Shown here: piece by piece, positions 34,385-43,359 of the stretch
Position numbering within the stretch: position 1 is the stretch's first letter
How the letters are laid out: the number at the start of each line of letters is the position of its first letter
Source of the DNA: Trinickia caryophylli
GTDB lineage: Bacteria > Pseudomonadota > Gammaproteobacteria > Burkholderiales > Burkholderiaceae
Reading direction: 5' to 3'
Assembly (NCBI RefSeq): GCF_034424545.1
Contig: NZ_CP139970.1
Location: forward strand, 2,728,001-2,792,000
Length of the DNA stretch: 64,000 nt
Position numbers and translations under genes: made by a program
The notes under the pieces: model-generated
Told to the model about the DNA's origin: nothing
The model's database searches: none
What the model saw: the letters and a program-made list of their open reading frames with translations, nothing else

Positions 34385-35008
34385 ATGAGCCGACTCCTTT
34401 GCTCGCTGCTGATTTCTTTCGGACTCCTCACGTACGCCGTGGCCGAGGAGAATGATGCAATGGGCGCGCATGCCGGTTCGGCCGCGATCGCGGCGTCCGC
34501 TGCGTCGGTGAGCACGGCGGCCGCGAGCCCTATTGCGGCGAGCGACATTGCCGGCGAGCGCGGGGCCGCCCCCGCGCAACGGCACCGGATTTCGGCGCTG
34601 CTCGTCGAAAAGTTCGGCCTGGCACGCGCGAAGGCCGAAGAGATCAGCACGGCCGTGATGACCTCGGCCTCGAAGTATTCGCTGCCGCCGGCGCTGGTGC
34701 TGGCCATCATCTCGATCGAATCCCGCTTTCACGAAAAAGCACGCGGCGCGAACGGCGCGACGGGCCTCATGCAGGTCGTGCCCGGCGCGCATCGGGGCCT
34801 TGTGCGCAATGTCGACTTGACCGAGCCCTCGGCCAACATCGAGGTGGGCTCGGCGATCCTGCGCGGGTATCTCGAATCGGCACGCGGCAACGTGGCCGCG
34901 GCGCTGAAGAGTTACGGCGGATCGAGCGCCTATGCGCGCAAGGTGAGCGTGCATGCGCGCGAGTTCGAACTCGGTGTCGGCGCAAGCGATGTAGTCGTTA
35001 CCCACTGA
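34385..35008 (+). CDS. Lytic transglycosylase, SLT domain, exported
   Basis: A 207-residue periplasmic enzyme that cleaves peptidoglycan glycan strands with formation of anhydro-muropeptides. It has a signal peptide (about 1-20, ending AVA), an Ala/Ser-rich linker, and an SLT domain from about residue 75. The catalytic Glu is in LAIISIESRFHEKARGANGATGLMQVVP, a near-consensus ESxF...GAxGLMQ motif, with the conserved AYxxGG-like SYGGSSAYARKV near the end. A -10 TATAAT lies just upstream. Size and domain agree with small soluble family-1 transglycosylases. Confidence 0.9.
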   Translation: MSRLLCSLLISFGLLTYAVAEENDAMGAHAGSAAIAASAASVSTAAASPIAASDIAGERGAAPAQRHRISALLVEKFGLARAKAEEISTAVMTSASKYSLPPALVLAIISIESRFHEKARGANGATGLMQVVPGAHRGLVRNVDLTEPSANIEVGSAILRGYLESARGNVAAALKSYGGSSAYARKVSVHAREFELGVGASDVVVTH

Positions 35009-35104
35009 ATTCGCCGGTAGTGTGCTTCCGCTTTTTTTGCAGATCTTGTATCGGAATTGGCCTCTAATACATATGCGGGTGTCGGATGCGGTGGAACGCT
35101 CTGC

Positions 35105-35110
35105 TAGAAT
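35105..35110 (+). promoter_or_regulatory. Probable -10 box of the protein-E-like gene
   Basis: TAGAAT at 35105-35110 is followed by an approximately 140-base untranslated region before the start codon at 35257. No convincing -35 is seen. The gap 35009-35256 also has a T-run after the transglycosylase (35033-35039) but no clear hairpin. Confidence 0.35.
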
Positions 35111-35256
35111 GCAACAAGGTTGTATGCCGCGTATCGGCGACACGCCGGTGCCACGGCGCTTTACGCTGATTCCTTCCGCATGCATACGCCTCCAACAAGA
35201 AGAAACGATAAGCAAATCGACGTAGGTGGGCCAATTTCGAATACCAGGAACTACGA

Positions 35257-35649
35257 ATGAAATTGCTCCGTCTATTACTGCTTTGTTTCTTGTCGCTCAC
35301 GCCAGCGGTCTATGCGCAAGCCACGCAATGGACCTATCTGTCGAGCGCGAAGGATCTCTCGTACGCGGTCGATAGCGACAGCATTGCGACGAATCCCGAG
35401 GGCTACGTCGAATACGTCGCCAAGACCACCTGGAAGGTGCCCGCGAAGGTTTCGGGGGCGTCCCAGCCGGTTGCCGTTTCCGTCACGCACTACCAGATCG
35501 ACTGCGACCACAAGCAGTGGCGCGCGCTCGATACGCATTATTTGACCGCGAGCGGCGCATCGGCCGGCGCGGTGCACCCGGCCGATCCCGACTGGAGCGC
35601 GATCGGCCCCGGCACGGTCGTCGATCTCATGTTCCGCAAGGTCTGTTGA
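35257..35649 (+). CDS. Exported surface-adhesin protein E-like protein
   Basis: A 130-residue exported protein with a signal peptide ending near AVYA (residue 21). The mature part begins QWTYLSSAKDLSYAVDSDSI, matching the W-x-x-hydrophobic-D pattern of the surface-adhesin protein E-like domain, with one pair of cysteines (IDCDHKQW and RKVC at the end) likely to form a disulfide. Function in Burkholderia is unknown. AGGA precedes the ATG at a fair distance. Confidence 0.7.
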   Translation: MKLLRLLLLCFLSLTPAVYAQATQWTYLSSAKDLSYAVDSDSIATNPEGYVEYVAKTTWKVPAKVSGASQPVAVSVTHYQIDCDHKQWRALDTHYLTASGASAGAVHPADPDWSAIGPGTVVDLMFRKVC

Positions 35650-35757
35650 GCCTGCGCGTATCTCTGCCTGTTCTCGCGGCTTGCACTAATATGTGGGGCG
35701 CCGCGTCGCAGTGCGCGTCTTTCCTACGCGGGCGGCATCCACCGACAGGAGAACACG

Positions 35758-36195
35758 ATGCAAGTCATTCGGAAACTCAGCATGGCCGTGCTGTTTTCAG
35801 TTATGGCGACCGGTGTGGCCCATGCCGAGCAGGTTGTCTTCAAGGCGAATCTGGAGCCGTCGACCGAGGTGCCGCCGACGACGAGCAAGGGCAGCGGCAA
35901 GGTGGACGCCACGCTCGACACCTCGACCAAGCTGTTCAAATGGAAGGTGTCCTATGAAGGGCTGACCGGGCCGGCTACCGCGGCGCACTTCCACGGGCCC
36001 GCACCGGTCGGGCAGAACGCCGGGCCGGTCATTCCCGTCAAGGTGCCCGAGGCGCCGTCCGGTTCCGTTTCGGGGGAGCAGACGCTGACCGATGCCCAGG
36101 TCAGCGATCTGGAAACGGCCAAGTGGTATTTCAACGTTCATACGGCGAAGAACAAGGGCGGCGAGATTCGCGGCCAACTGATGCCGGGGCACTGA
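35758..36195 (+). CDS. CHRD-domain exported protein
   Basis: A 145-residue exported protein; signal peptide ends after about AHA (residue 22). The remainder is a CHRD domain with the hallmark FKANLEPSTEVPPT, TKLFKWKVSYEGLTGPATAAHFHGPAPVGQNAGPV and WYFNVHTAKNKGGEIRGQL segments. CHRD domains are beta-sandwiches of unknown precise role in bacteria, and histidines in the AAHFHGPA loop may bind a ligand or metal. A strong AGGAG precedes the ATG. A TAATAT (35687-35692) may be its -10. Confidence 0.92.
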   Translation: MQVIRKLSMAVLFSVMATGVAHAEQVVFKANLEPSTEVPPTTSKGSGKVDATLDTSTKLFKWKVSYEGLTGPATAAHFHGPAPVGQNAGPVIPVKVPEAPSGSVSGEQTLTDAQVSDLETAKWYFNVHTAKNKGGEIRGQLMPGH

Positions 36196-36360
36196 CCCGG
36201 GCAAGCCCTCCGGCGCGTTGTGCACGCCGGCGGCGCGAACTCGCGCGGCAGCGGCGCGCCGCGCTTTCGAGTCATCCTTCCACTGCCCGAATGGTCGTTG
36301 CAGGCGAATCGCACGTACGATCGTGATTCCGTCGCATCGGCACGTCGGAGGGCGTCTGTC

Positions 36361-37332
36361 ATGAGTTGGCAAAGTGCGCTCGTCTGCTGGGTGCTGAAGA
36401 GGCAGTTCCGCCCCGAAACGGAAAAACCGCATGTCGACGTAGAGCGCGCGCGCCTGCGCGCCGCCGCACGCGTGTGGGCGCCGAAGGTGCCGGCCGGCTG
36501 GCGCCTGCGCGAGTGCTATCGGCCGGAGGATGCGCCGCTGCTCGGAGAATGGCTCGAGCCCATTGGCGAGATGGCAGGTGGGGGGCCGCGCATGACGGTG
36601 CTTTATCTGCATGGCGGCGGTTATTACTTCTGCTCGCCGAAATCGCATCGCTCGCTCGTTTTCCAACTGGCCGTGCTCACCGGTGCGCGAACGTTCTCGC
36701 TGGCGTACCGGCTTGCGCCGGAACACCCGTTTCCCGCCGCACTCGACGATGCGCTGGCCGCGTACCGGCATCTGATCGCGAGCGGTGCCCCGCCCGGGTC
36801 GGTGGTGATTGCGGGCGACTCCGCGGGCGGCGGGCTCGCGCTCGCGACACTCGTCGCGCTGCGCGATGCGGGCGATCCGCTGCCGGCCGCCGCGCTCCTC
36901 TTTTCGCCCTGGACCGACCTTGCCGCCACGGGCGCGACGCTCGCCACCAACGACGGCGCCGATCCGATGTTTCGCGGCGCGGCCGTCGCTCGCGCGGCAC
37001 GGTTTTACGTCGGCGGGGCGGATCCGCGACATCCCTATGTGTCGCCGCTCTACGCCGATTTCACGGGATTGCCCCCGCTCCTGATCGAGGCCGGCGCGAG
37101 CGAGGTGCTGCTCGACGATGCGCGGCGCGCAGCCGCGCGGGCGCATGCCGCCGGCGTCGAAGTCGATTTCCGGATCTGGCCGAAGATGCCTCATGTCTGG
37201 CAGATCTTCGCGCCGTTCGTGCCGGAGGCGCGCCGCTCGCTCGAACGCGCAGCGGCGTTCGCGCGGCGCCACGCGGGCGCGCGCGGCGCTCGACTCGCTC
37301 AATTGCGCAGTGAAAGCTCGATGGCCTCGTAG
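36361..37332 (+). CDS. Alpha/beta hydrolase, hormone-sensitive-lipase family
   Basis: A 323-residue cytoplasmic esterase. The oxyanion motif is LYLHGGGYYFCSPKSH (about residues 80-95), the nucleophile is in IAGDSAGGGLALATL, the Asp is in LLIEAGASEVLLDD and the His in KMPHVWQIF, giving a full Ser-Asp-His triad of the HSL family. Short acyl esters are the usual substrates. GGAGG lies nine bases before the ATG at 36361; a start 47 codons earlier would encode an unlikely Arg-rich leader. It overlaps the convergent EcsC-family gene by 34 bases. Confidence 0.9.
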   Translation: MSWQSALVCWVLKRQFRPETEKPHVDVERARLRAAARVWAPKVPAGWRLRECYRPEDAPLLGEWLEPIGEMAGGGPRMTVLYLHGGGYYFCSPKSHRSLVFQLAVLTGARTFSLAYRLAPEHPFPAALDDALAAYRHLIASGAPPGSVVIAGDSAGGGLALATLVALRDAGDPLPAAALLFSPWTDLAATGATLATNDGADPMFRGAAVARAARFYVGGADPRHPYVSPLYADFTGLPPLLIEAGASEVLLDDARRAAARAHAAGVEVDFRIWPKMPHVWQIFAPFVPEARRSLERAAAFARRHAGARGARLAQLRSESSMAS

Positions 37333-38132
37333 GCTTGCTTGACGATATCGGAACCGTAGCGACGTTCGAGGCGGCGCACGGTGAAATGCCCGTGCGCGGT
37401 TTGCTGGAAATGGTCGATGAACACGGTGTTGACGAGTGCGCCGAGCACCGCGCCGATCGCGGGGATCGATTTCGCTGCCGCCTGCTCGCTGACTTGTGCC
37501 GAGAAGCGGGCCGCGATCGCATTCGTCACGCGCAGCAGCGCTGGGGTGCCGTGCGCGGCGGCGCTCTTCGACGCGAATTCGGACGACACCTTCGAGATCG
37601 CTTGCGCCAGCGCGCCGCGCGCGACGAAGTAGCCGAAGTCGGCTTCCTCGTCGGTTCGACGCGCGCCGCCGCCGAGCCCGAAGACGGCGAGGCACTGCAG
37701 TTGCGTTTCCAGGTCGGACAGGTCTTCGCCCTCGCTGCGCGCGATCTCGCAGATCGAGCGGAACATCAGCGTGGTCGTGACCGGCAGCTCGGCGGGCAAG
37801 GCCAGCAGCCCGAATGCGCCGCCGGCGGCCCCGGTCGTGGCGACAGCGAGCTTGTGCCAGACGTCGCGCGACGAGCCGTGCCGCGAAGCCGCCTGGCCGC
37901 CCACGCTTGCGAGTGCCGCCTGCAGGCATTTTTCGAGCGCACGCCGCGTAGCGGTCGCGATCGTCTCGTGTGCCACCGCGGGTAGGCGCTCGAGCAGTTT
38001 TTCGACCGGTGTTCCGACCGCCCCCGCCAGCTTCATGGCAAGCGGCTCGCGCTCGAGCGATCGCTTGGCCAGCGCGAGTGCGCTCAGGTCGTCGGCGTCC
38101 AGGCGGCCGGCGGCAGTGGGAATGGGTTTCAT
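37299..38132 (-). CDS. EcsC-family protein
   Basis: A 277-residue protein matching the EcsC family (segments EREPLAMKLAGAVGTPVEKLLERLP, GGAFGLLALPAELPVTTTLMFRSICEIARSEGEDL). It is amphipathic with a possible membrane segment near residues 95-120. EcsC in Bacillus is linked to the EcsAB transporter, but the function in proteobacteria is unknown. Convergent with the esterase, divergent from the DHA2 exporter. Confidence 0.85.
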   Translation of the reverse strand: MKPIPTAAGRLDADDLSALALAKRSLEREPLAMKLAGAVGTPVEKLLERLPAVAHETIATATRRALEKCLQAALASVGGQAASRHGSSRDVWHKLAVATTGAAGGAFGLLALPAELPVTTTLMFRSICEIARSEGEDLSDLETQLQCLAVFGLGGGARRTDEEADFGYFVARGALAQAISKVSSEFASKSAAAHGTPALLRVTNAIAARFSAQVSEQAAAKSIPAIGAVLGALVNTVFIDHFQQTAHGHFTVRRLERRYGSDIVKQAYEAIELSLRN

Positions 38133-38188
38133 CGTCCGCCTTCGATTCGGTTGCCCGGCATCCGGGTTGACCCTATGCTATCATCCAA

Positions 38189-38211
38189 AATCATTTGATC
38201 AATCAACGATT
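38189..38211. promoter_or_regulatory. MarR-like operator between ecsC-like gene and exporter
   Basis: A 23-base imperfect palindrome with arms AATCATT (38189-38195) and AACGATT (38205-38211) and an inner TTGATCAA (38195-38202). It lies 14 bases before the exporter start (38225), where the MarR regulator encoded downstream would repress the operon. Also near a TTGACC at 38167-38172. Confidence 0.5.
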
Positions 38212-38224
38212 GCGTTGACAAAAG

Positions 38225-39817
38225 ATGGCCGTTCATCAAACAGTCCATTCGCGTGCTCAGGTGCTGCCGTTCAGGGAGTCGCTGCTGGCCATGATCGGCA
38301 TCTCGTTCGTGACGATGCTGGTCGCGCTCGATCAGACCGTCGTCGGCACGGCGCTGCCTACGATCGTCGCGGAACTCAAGGGCTTCGAGCTCTACGCCTG
38401 GGTGGCCACCTCTTACCTTTTGACCTCCGTGATCACGGTGCCGATCTTCGGGCGCCTGGGCGACTATTACGGTCGCAAGCCGTTCGTCATCGTCTCGATC
38501 GCGCTCTTCACGGGCGCCTCCGCACTGTGCGGGGCGGCCCACAGCATGCTGTTTCTGGTTCTCGCGCGGGGGCTGCAGGGTGTCGCTGGCGGCATGCTCG
38601 TCGGCACGGCGTTCGCCTGCATCGCCGATCTTTTCCCCGATTCGGTCGTCCGCCTGCGCTGGCAGGTCATGATGAGCTCGGCATTCGGCATCGCCAATGC
38701 GATCGGCCCCTCGCTCGGCGGCTTTCTCACGCAGTATTGGGGCTGGCGCTGGGCGTTCTACGTCAATCTGCCGGTCGGGCTCCTGTCGCTGTTCTTCGTC
38801 TGGCGGTACCTGCCGCACATCCGGCATATGAAGCACGAGGGCCGTGTGCGGCTCGACTGGCCCGGTGCGCTGCTGATCGCGATCGCCCTCAGTTCGCTGC
38901 AGCTCTTCGTCGAAGCGCTCGCGCACGAGGGGTTTTCGCCGGCCGTCGCCGCGCTCGCCGTGACGGGCGTCGCCAGCGCCGCCGCGCTGCTCGCATGGGA
39001 ACGCCGGTGCGACCATCCGCTGCTGCCGCTCGACATGTTCCGCAACCGCAGCCTCGCCGCGCTCTTTACATTGTCGGTGCTGGCGGGCTTCGCGATGTTC
39101 TCGCTGCTCTTTTACGCGCCGCTGCTGCTGCAGGGGGGCTTCGGACTCTCGCCGCGCGACGCGGGGCTCGTGATCACGCCGCTCGTGGTCTTCATCACGA
39201 TCGGCAGCATCACGAACGGGCGAATCGTCACGCGCGTCCGCCATCCGAATACGATGCTCTACGTCGGGTTCGTGCTCGTCGCGCTTGCCTGTTTTGGCAC
39301 GGTCCTCGCCAAGCGGACCATGCCGCACCCGCTGTTGATGACGTTCATGATGATGGGCGGGCTCGGCCTCGGGTTCGTGCTGCCGAACCTGACCGTGTTC
39401 GCGCAGCAGACGGCGGGCCGCGAGCATCTCGGCATTGCCACTGCCCTGTTGCAGTCCCTGCGCATGATCGGCGGAATGGTGGGCACGGCCATCACCGGCA
39501 CGCTCGTCACCCGCCTTTACGCGCATGGCGTGCGCGACGCGCTCGAGATGGCGGGCGGCACGCACTGGTTCGAGCCGATGCGCGACCCGCAGATCCTGGT
39601 CAACTTGGATGCTCAGCGCGAACTCGTGGCGCAACTCGCGCGCGCCGGGCTCGACGGCCCCGCGCTGATCGAGCTCGCGCGCGAAGCGCTCGTCGGGGCG
39701 ATCCACGCGGGCATCGCGGTGGCCATGGTGATCGCGCTCGTGTCGCTCTGGCAATGCAAGCGCGTGCCGCACGTCAGAATCGCGCGTGCGGTCGAGCCCG
39801 CGCCTGTGGCAGAGTAG
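38225..39817 (+). CDS. MFS drug exporter, DHA2 family (EmrB-like)
   Basis: A 530-residue exporter with about fourteen helices. The DHA2 landmarks are LDQTVVGTALPTIVAEL in helix 1, the loop GRLGDYYGRKPFV, and RGLQGVAGGMLVGTAFACIADLFP. The C-terminus extends about 25 residues past the last helix. Drug/H+ antiport is the family function; no periplasmic adaptor (EmrA-type) is adjacent, so it may work alone. It is followed 47 bases later by a marR gene in the same direction. Confidence 0.9.
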   Translation: MAVHQTVHSRAQVLPFRESLLAMIGISFVTMLVALDQTVVGTALPTIVAELKGFELYAWVATSYLLTSVITVPIFGRLGDYYGRKPFVIVSIALFTGASALCGAAHSMLFLVLARGLQGVAGGMLVGTAFACIADLFPDSVVRLRWQVMMSSAFGIANAIGPSLGGFLTQYWGWRWAFYVNLPVGLLSLFFVWRYLPHIRHMKHEGRVRLDWPGALLIAIALSSLQLFVEALAHEGFSPAVAALAVTGVASAAALLAWERRCDHPLLPLDMFRNRSLAALFTLSVLAGFAMFSLLFYAPLLLQGGFGLSPRDAGLVITPLVVFITIGSITNGRIVTRVRHPNTMLYVGFVLVALACFGTVLAKRTMPHPLLMTFMMMGGLGLGFVLPNLTVFAQQTAGREHLGIATALLQSLRMIGGMVGTAITGTLVTRLYAHGVRDALEMAGGTHWFEPMRDPQILVNLDAQRELVAQLARAGLDGPALIELAREALVGAIHAGIAVAMVIALVSLWQCKRVPHVRIARAVEPAPVAE

Positions 39818-39864
39818 CGGCGGGCAGCTCGAAAGCAAAAAGGAAGTGGAAAGGGACGGATCGG

Positions 39865-40332
39865 ATGGAAGACTATGTCGCAATCGTGCAGCAGTTCGGC
39901 CGTACCTACCGCAGCTTCATGTCGGTGTTCGAAGCCCGCGTCGGCCATCCGATGCCGCGCTGGCGCATCTTGCGCGCGTTGTTCGCGTCGCCGGACGAAT
40001 GTTCGCAAAAGCGCCTCGTCGAGCAGTTGCGAATCGATCCCGGCTCGCTGACGCGGCAGCTCAAGGCGCTCGAGGCGCTGGGATGGATTGCGCGCAGCGT
40101 CGACGCGCGCGACAACCGCATCACGAACGTGCGGCTCACGGCCGAAGGCTCGGCCGTGGTCGAGGAAAGTCTGCCTCGCCGCGACGCCGTTCTGCGCGAA
40201 ACGATGGGGGCGCTGCCCGATGCGGCGCTGGCCGCGCTCGCGGGCGGGCTCGAGCAGCTCGAAGCGCGCATTGCCGAGGTGGCCGGGTCCGAAGACATCG
40301 GCACCGCGCTCGACGAAGCCGGCGCGCGCTAA
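39865..40332 (+). CDS. MarR-family regulator
   Basis: A 155-residue winged-helix regulator. The DNA-binding region is SQKRLVEQLRIDPGSLTRQLKALEALGWIARSVDARDNRITNVRLTAEG (about 50-100), with the MarR wing D-x-R-D/N-x-R. The ATG at 39865 has AGGGACGG upstream. It probably represses the exporter operon through the palindrome at 38189-38211 and is released by a drug or phenolic ligand, as is common for exporter-linked MarR proteins. Confidence 0.88.
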   Translation: MEDYVAIVQQFGRTYRSFMSVFEARVGHPMPRWRILRALFASPDECSQKRLVEQLRIDPGSLTRQLKALEALGWIARSVDARDNRITNVRLTAEGSAVVEESLPRRDAVLRETMGALPDAALAALAGGLEQLEARIAEVAGSEDIGTALDEAGAR

Positions 40333-40333
40333 G

Positions 40334-41611
40334 TCAGAAGAAGGTCTCGATGACCTCGTTTACGCGATATCGCGCATCGACGACAAGCAATTGCCGCCAT
40401 TTGTCGAACGTCAGGCAAGGATGCGAGATGTCGAAGGCAAGCATGTCACCCACTTTCAGGTCCGCGCCGGGGGCGATGCGCAAATAGGCGTGCTGATCCA
40501 TCATGCCCGTGATCTCCCAGCCCTCGTTTGCGCCGATCTCGCGCGGTGCGGGTGCGGTGCCCGGCCGGTAGTGGCGCGCCGGCACAGGAAAGCCCGCATC
40601 GAAGGCGGCATCGCGCTTTCCGAAACCGACGATCGCGCGATCGGGCTCGGGAATCGATTGCACGTAGGCCCACAGTTGTAGAGCGGGCAGCAGTGCCTCG
40701 CCCATCTTGCGCGCGATGGGGTTGCGCGCCAGGACGCCGGCTTGCGCTTTCTTGTAGATGCCAACGTCGTGCGTCAGATAGCAGCCGGGGCGCAGCACCA
40801 CGTCGACGAGCCCGCTCTTCGATTCCTGCGCGAACTCATCGGCTACCACGTCATACCAGGCGGAGCCGGCGCCCGAGAGAATCGCGGGCTGGCGCGCGAA
40901 ACGGCCTTGCGTCGCGATCGCGCGCGTGGTTTGCACGGCGCGGCGCAGGAACTCGCGCACGCCGGCTTCGTCCTGCAGGATGCCTTCGAACAGTTCGACG
41001 CCTGCAAGCGCAAGCGTGCCCGGGTAGCGGTCGAGCGCGGCGAGCACCGCATCGCGCTGGGCATCGTCGCGCACCCCCGTGCGCCCGCCGGGTACGCCCA
41101 CCTCCAGCAGTACCTGCAGCCGTTTGCCCGCCGCCTTGAAGAAGTTCCCGAGCGCGTCGACGCCATCGGCCGAATCGACGAGGCAGAAGAATTCGAAATC
41201 GGGATCGGTCAGCAGCTCGGCGATCATCGCCATGTTGCGGCGTCCCACGAGCTGGTTCGCCATCAGCACGCGTTGCACGCCCCCCGCGTAGGCCACGCGC
41301 GTCTGGTGCGCGGTGGCGAGCGTGATCGCCCACGCGCCGGTATCGAGCTGACGGCGAAAGAGCTGCGGCGCCATGGTCGTCTTGCCGTGCGGCGCAAGCT
41401 TCACGCCGTATTCGGCAACGAACGCCTGCATCCATTTCAGGTTGTGCTCGATCCGGTCGGCGTAGAGCACAGCGGCCGGCAGGCTCACGTCCTCGTCGAG
41501 CACGTTCCATTCGAGATTGCCGGCCTGCTCGAGCGGCACGCTTGCGCTCGGCACCGGACCCAGGCCTTTGCTGGTCGGATCGATCGTCGCGGTCTGATAG
41601 GTGATCTTCAT
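40334..41611 (-). CDS. PLP-dependent amino-acid deaminase of the D-threonine aldolase/DSD1 fold
   Basis: A 425-residue PLP enzyme with an alanine-racemase-like barrel and a C-terminal beta domain. The PLP lysine lies in YGVKLAPHGKTTMAPQLFRRQ (about residues 68-88). The metal-binding His/Cys pair typical of DSD-like enzymes may be in MDQHAYLR and SHPCLTFDK near the end. Family members deaminate D-serine or related amino acids, or cleave D-threonine. It is divergent from an N-acyl-D-amino-acid deacylase, so a D-amino acid substrate is likely. AGGAC precedes the start. Stop is one base from the marR stop region. Confidence 0.85.
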   Translation of the reverse strand: MKITYQTATIDPTSKGLGPVPSASVPLEQAGNLEWNVLDEDVSLPAAVLYADRIEHNLKWMQAFVAEYGVKLAPHGKTTMAPQLFRRQLDTGAWAITLATAHQTRVAYAGGVQRVLMANQLVGRRNMAMIAELLTDPDFEFFCLVDSADGVDALGNFFKAAGKRLQVLLEVGVPGGRTGVRDDAQRDAVLAALDRYPGTLALAGVELFEGILQDEAGVREFLRRAVQTTRAIATQGRFARQPAILSGAGSAWYDVVADEFAQESKSGLVDVVLRPGCYLTHDVGIYKKAQAGVLARNPIARKMGEALLPALQLWAYVQSIPEPDRAIVGFGKRDAAFDAGFPVPARHYRPGTAPAPREIGANEGWEITGMMDQHAYLRIAPGADLKVGDMLAFDISHPCLTFDKWRQLLVVDARYRVNEVIETFF

Positions 41612-41746
41612 GGCGGTCCTGATGAGTGGTGGCGTTCTCTGCCCGTCCCTAGCGCCGGGCGACGCGTTGGCGCGTGCCTGTGAAGATACACGCCATGCGT
41701 GCATGGTACAGAACGTACGAGTAGGATCGTTGAACGTTTGCGGGGG

Positions 41747-41772
41747 CACCGGCACACCGGCACACCGGCACC
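41747..41772. repeat. 8-bp tandem repeat in the divergent gap
   Basis: CACCGGCA is repeated about three times in tandem just upstream of the deacylase gene. The rest of the 209-base gap 41612-41820 contains no gene. No clear promoter boxes or operator were identified. Confidence 0.8.
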
Positions 41773-41820
41773 TCCCCGGCCCCTGGCATTTCCCGATTTC
41801 AGCCTCGACAGGAGAGACGT

Positions 41821-43302
41821 ATGCAAGCGCAAGGCGAAGCGGCCGATACGCTCATCATCGGCGCGACGGTGTACGACGGCAGCAGTGGCCCGCCGGTGCA
41901 GGCGGACGTGGCCTTGCGCGCGGGCCAGATCGCCGCGATCGGCGAGCTTGCCGCCTGGACGGCGCCCGCTCGCATCGAGGCCCGCGGGCGGGCGCTGGCG
42001 CCTGGCTTCATCGACGTCCATACGCACGACGACACGCATGTCATCCGTGCGCCGCAGATGCTGCCGAAACTCTCGCAAGGTGTGACGACGGTGGTGGTCG
42101 GCAACTGCGGCATCAGCGCTTCGCCGGTGCGCCTGGTGAGCGACCCGCCGGATCCGATGAACCTGCTCGGCGAGCGCGACGAGTTCCGCTATCCGACGTT
42201 TTCGGCTTACGTGCAGGCGGTCGAAGCCGCGCGGCCGGCCGTCAACGTGGCCGCGCTCGTCGGTCACACCGCGCTGCGCAACAATCATATGGATCGGCTG
42301 GACCGCGCCGCGACGTCCGAGGAGATCGCGGCGATGCGTGCCGAGCTGGCCGATGCGCTCGCGCACGGCGCGCTCGGCCTGAGTTCGGGGCTGGCCTACG
42401 GGTCCGCCAGCGCGGCGCCGACCGAGGAGGTGATGGCGCTTGCCGAGCCGCTCGCCGCAGCCGGTGCGCTTTACACGACCCATATGCGCAGCGAGTTCGA
42501 CGCGATTCTCGAGGCATTCGACGAAGCCTGCCGGATCGGGCGTCACGCGCGGGTACCGGTTGTCGTCTCGCACCTGAAATGCGCCGGGCCGCGCAACTGG
42601 GGCCGCAGCGCGGAGGTGCTCGGCGCGCTCGAGGGCGCACGGCGGCTGCAGCCGATCGGCTGCGACTGCTATCCGTACGACCGTAGTTCGTCCACGCTCG
42701 ACTTGAAGCAGGTCACGGGCGATATCGAAATCACGGTGACCTGGTCGACACCGCACCCCGAGGCCGCCGGCAAGCGGATTTCGGAGATCGCGTCGGAATG
42801 GGGCACGAGCCAGCGCGAGGCCGCCGCGCGGCTGCAGCCGGCCGGCGCCGTTTATCACAACATGTCGGAAGACGACGTACGGCGCATCCTCGCGCACCCG
42901 GCAACGATGATCGGCTCGGACGGCCTGCCGAACGATCCGCTGCCGCATCCGCGGCTATGGGGCGCGTTCGCACGCGTGCTGGGGCACTACGCCCGGGACC
43001 AGCGCCTGATTCCGCTCGAGGCGGCGGTCCACAAGATGACGGGCCTTTCCGCGCGGCGTTTCGGGCTTGCCGGGCGCGGCCGGCTGCGCGAGGGCTACCG
43101 GGCGGATCTCGTGCTTTTCGATCCCGCCCGAATACGCGACGCGGCGACATTCGAGCGTCCGCGGCAAGCGGCGGACGGGATCGAGGCGGTATGGGTGAAC
43201 GGCGTGCTCAGCTACCGCGACGGCATGCCCACGGGCGCTCGCGCGGGCGGTTTCGTCGCGCGCGGGGCGATTGCGGCCGGCGATGGCCCGGGTGGGTTCT
43301 GA
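41821..43302 (+). CDS. N-acyl-D-amino-acid deacylase
   Basis: A 493-residue amidohydrolase that frees D-amino acids from N-acyl derivatives. Metal ligands appear in DVHTHDDTHV (about 61-70), the characteristic cysteine in VVVGNCGIS (about 95), and later His in THMRSEFD and VVSHLKCAGPRNWG. A conserved DG near MIGSDGLPNDPLPHPR supplies the final Asp. These match D-aminoacylases. AGGAG lies just upstream of the ATG. It pairs functionally with the divergent D-amino-acid PLP enzyme at 40334. Confidence 0.92.
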   Translation: MQAQGEAADTLIIGATVYDGSSGPPVQADVALRAGQIAAIGELAAWTAPARIEARGRALAPGFIDVHTHDDTHVIRAPQMLPKLSQGVTTVVVGNCGISASPVRLVSDPPDPMNLLGERDEFRYPTFSAYVQAVEAARPAVNVAALVGHTALRNNHMDRLDRAATSEEIAAMRAELADALAHGALGLSSGLAYGSASAAPTEEVMALAEPLAAAGALYTTHMRSEFDAILEAFDEACRIGRHARVPVVVSHLKCAGPRNWGRSAEVLGALEGARRLQPIGCDCYPYDRSSSTLDLKQVTGDIEITVTWSTPHPEAAGKRISEIASEWGTSQREAAARLQPAGAVYHNMSEDDVRRILAHPATMIGSDGLPNDPLPHPRLWGAFARVLGHYARDQRLIPLEAAVHKMTGLSARRFGLAGRGRLREGYRADLVLFDPARIRDAATFERPRQAADGIEAVWVNGVLSYRDGMPTGARAGGFVARGAIAAGDGPGGF

Positions 43303-43335
43303 GCGCGTGCCCGAGCGCCCTCGCTGCTTGCGCTT

Positions 43336-43355
43336 CGATTCGATTCGATTCGATC
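43336..43355. repeat. 5-bp tandem repeat
   Basis: CGATT is repeated three times (43336-43350) and followed by CGATC (43351-43355), in the short gap between the deacylase stop and the queF stop. The genes converge here. Confidence 0.85.
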
Positions 43356-43359
43356 TGAT

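Noticed and set aside
35022..35225. A 67-codon frame before the protein-E-like gene
   Set aside because: No ribosome-binding site, no recognisable domain, and it covers the likely promoter and leader of the next gene.
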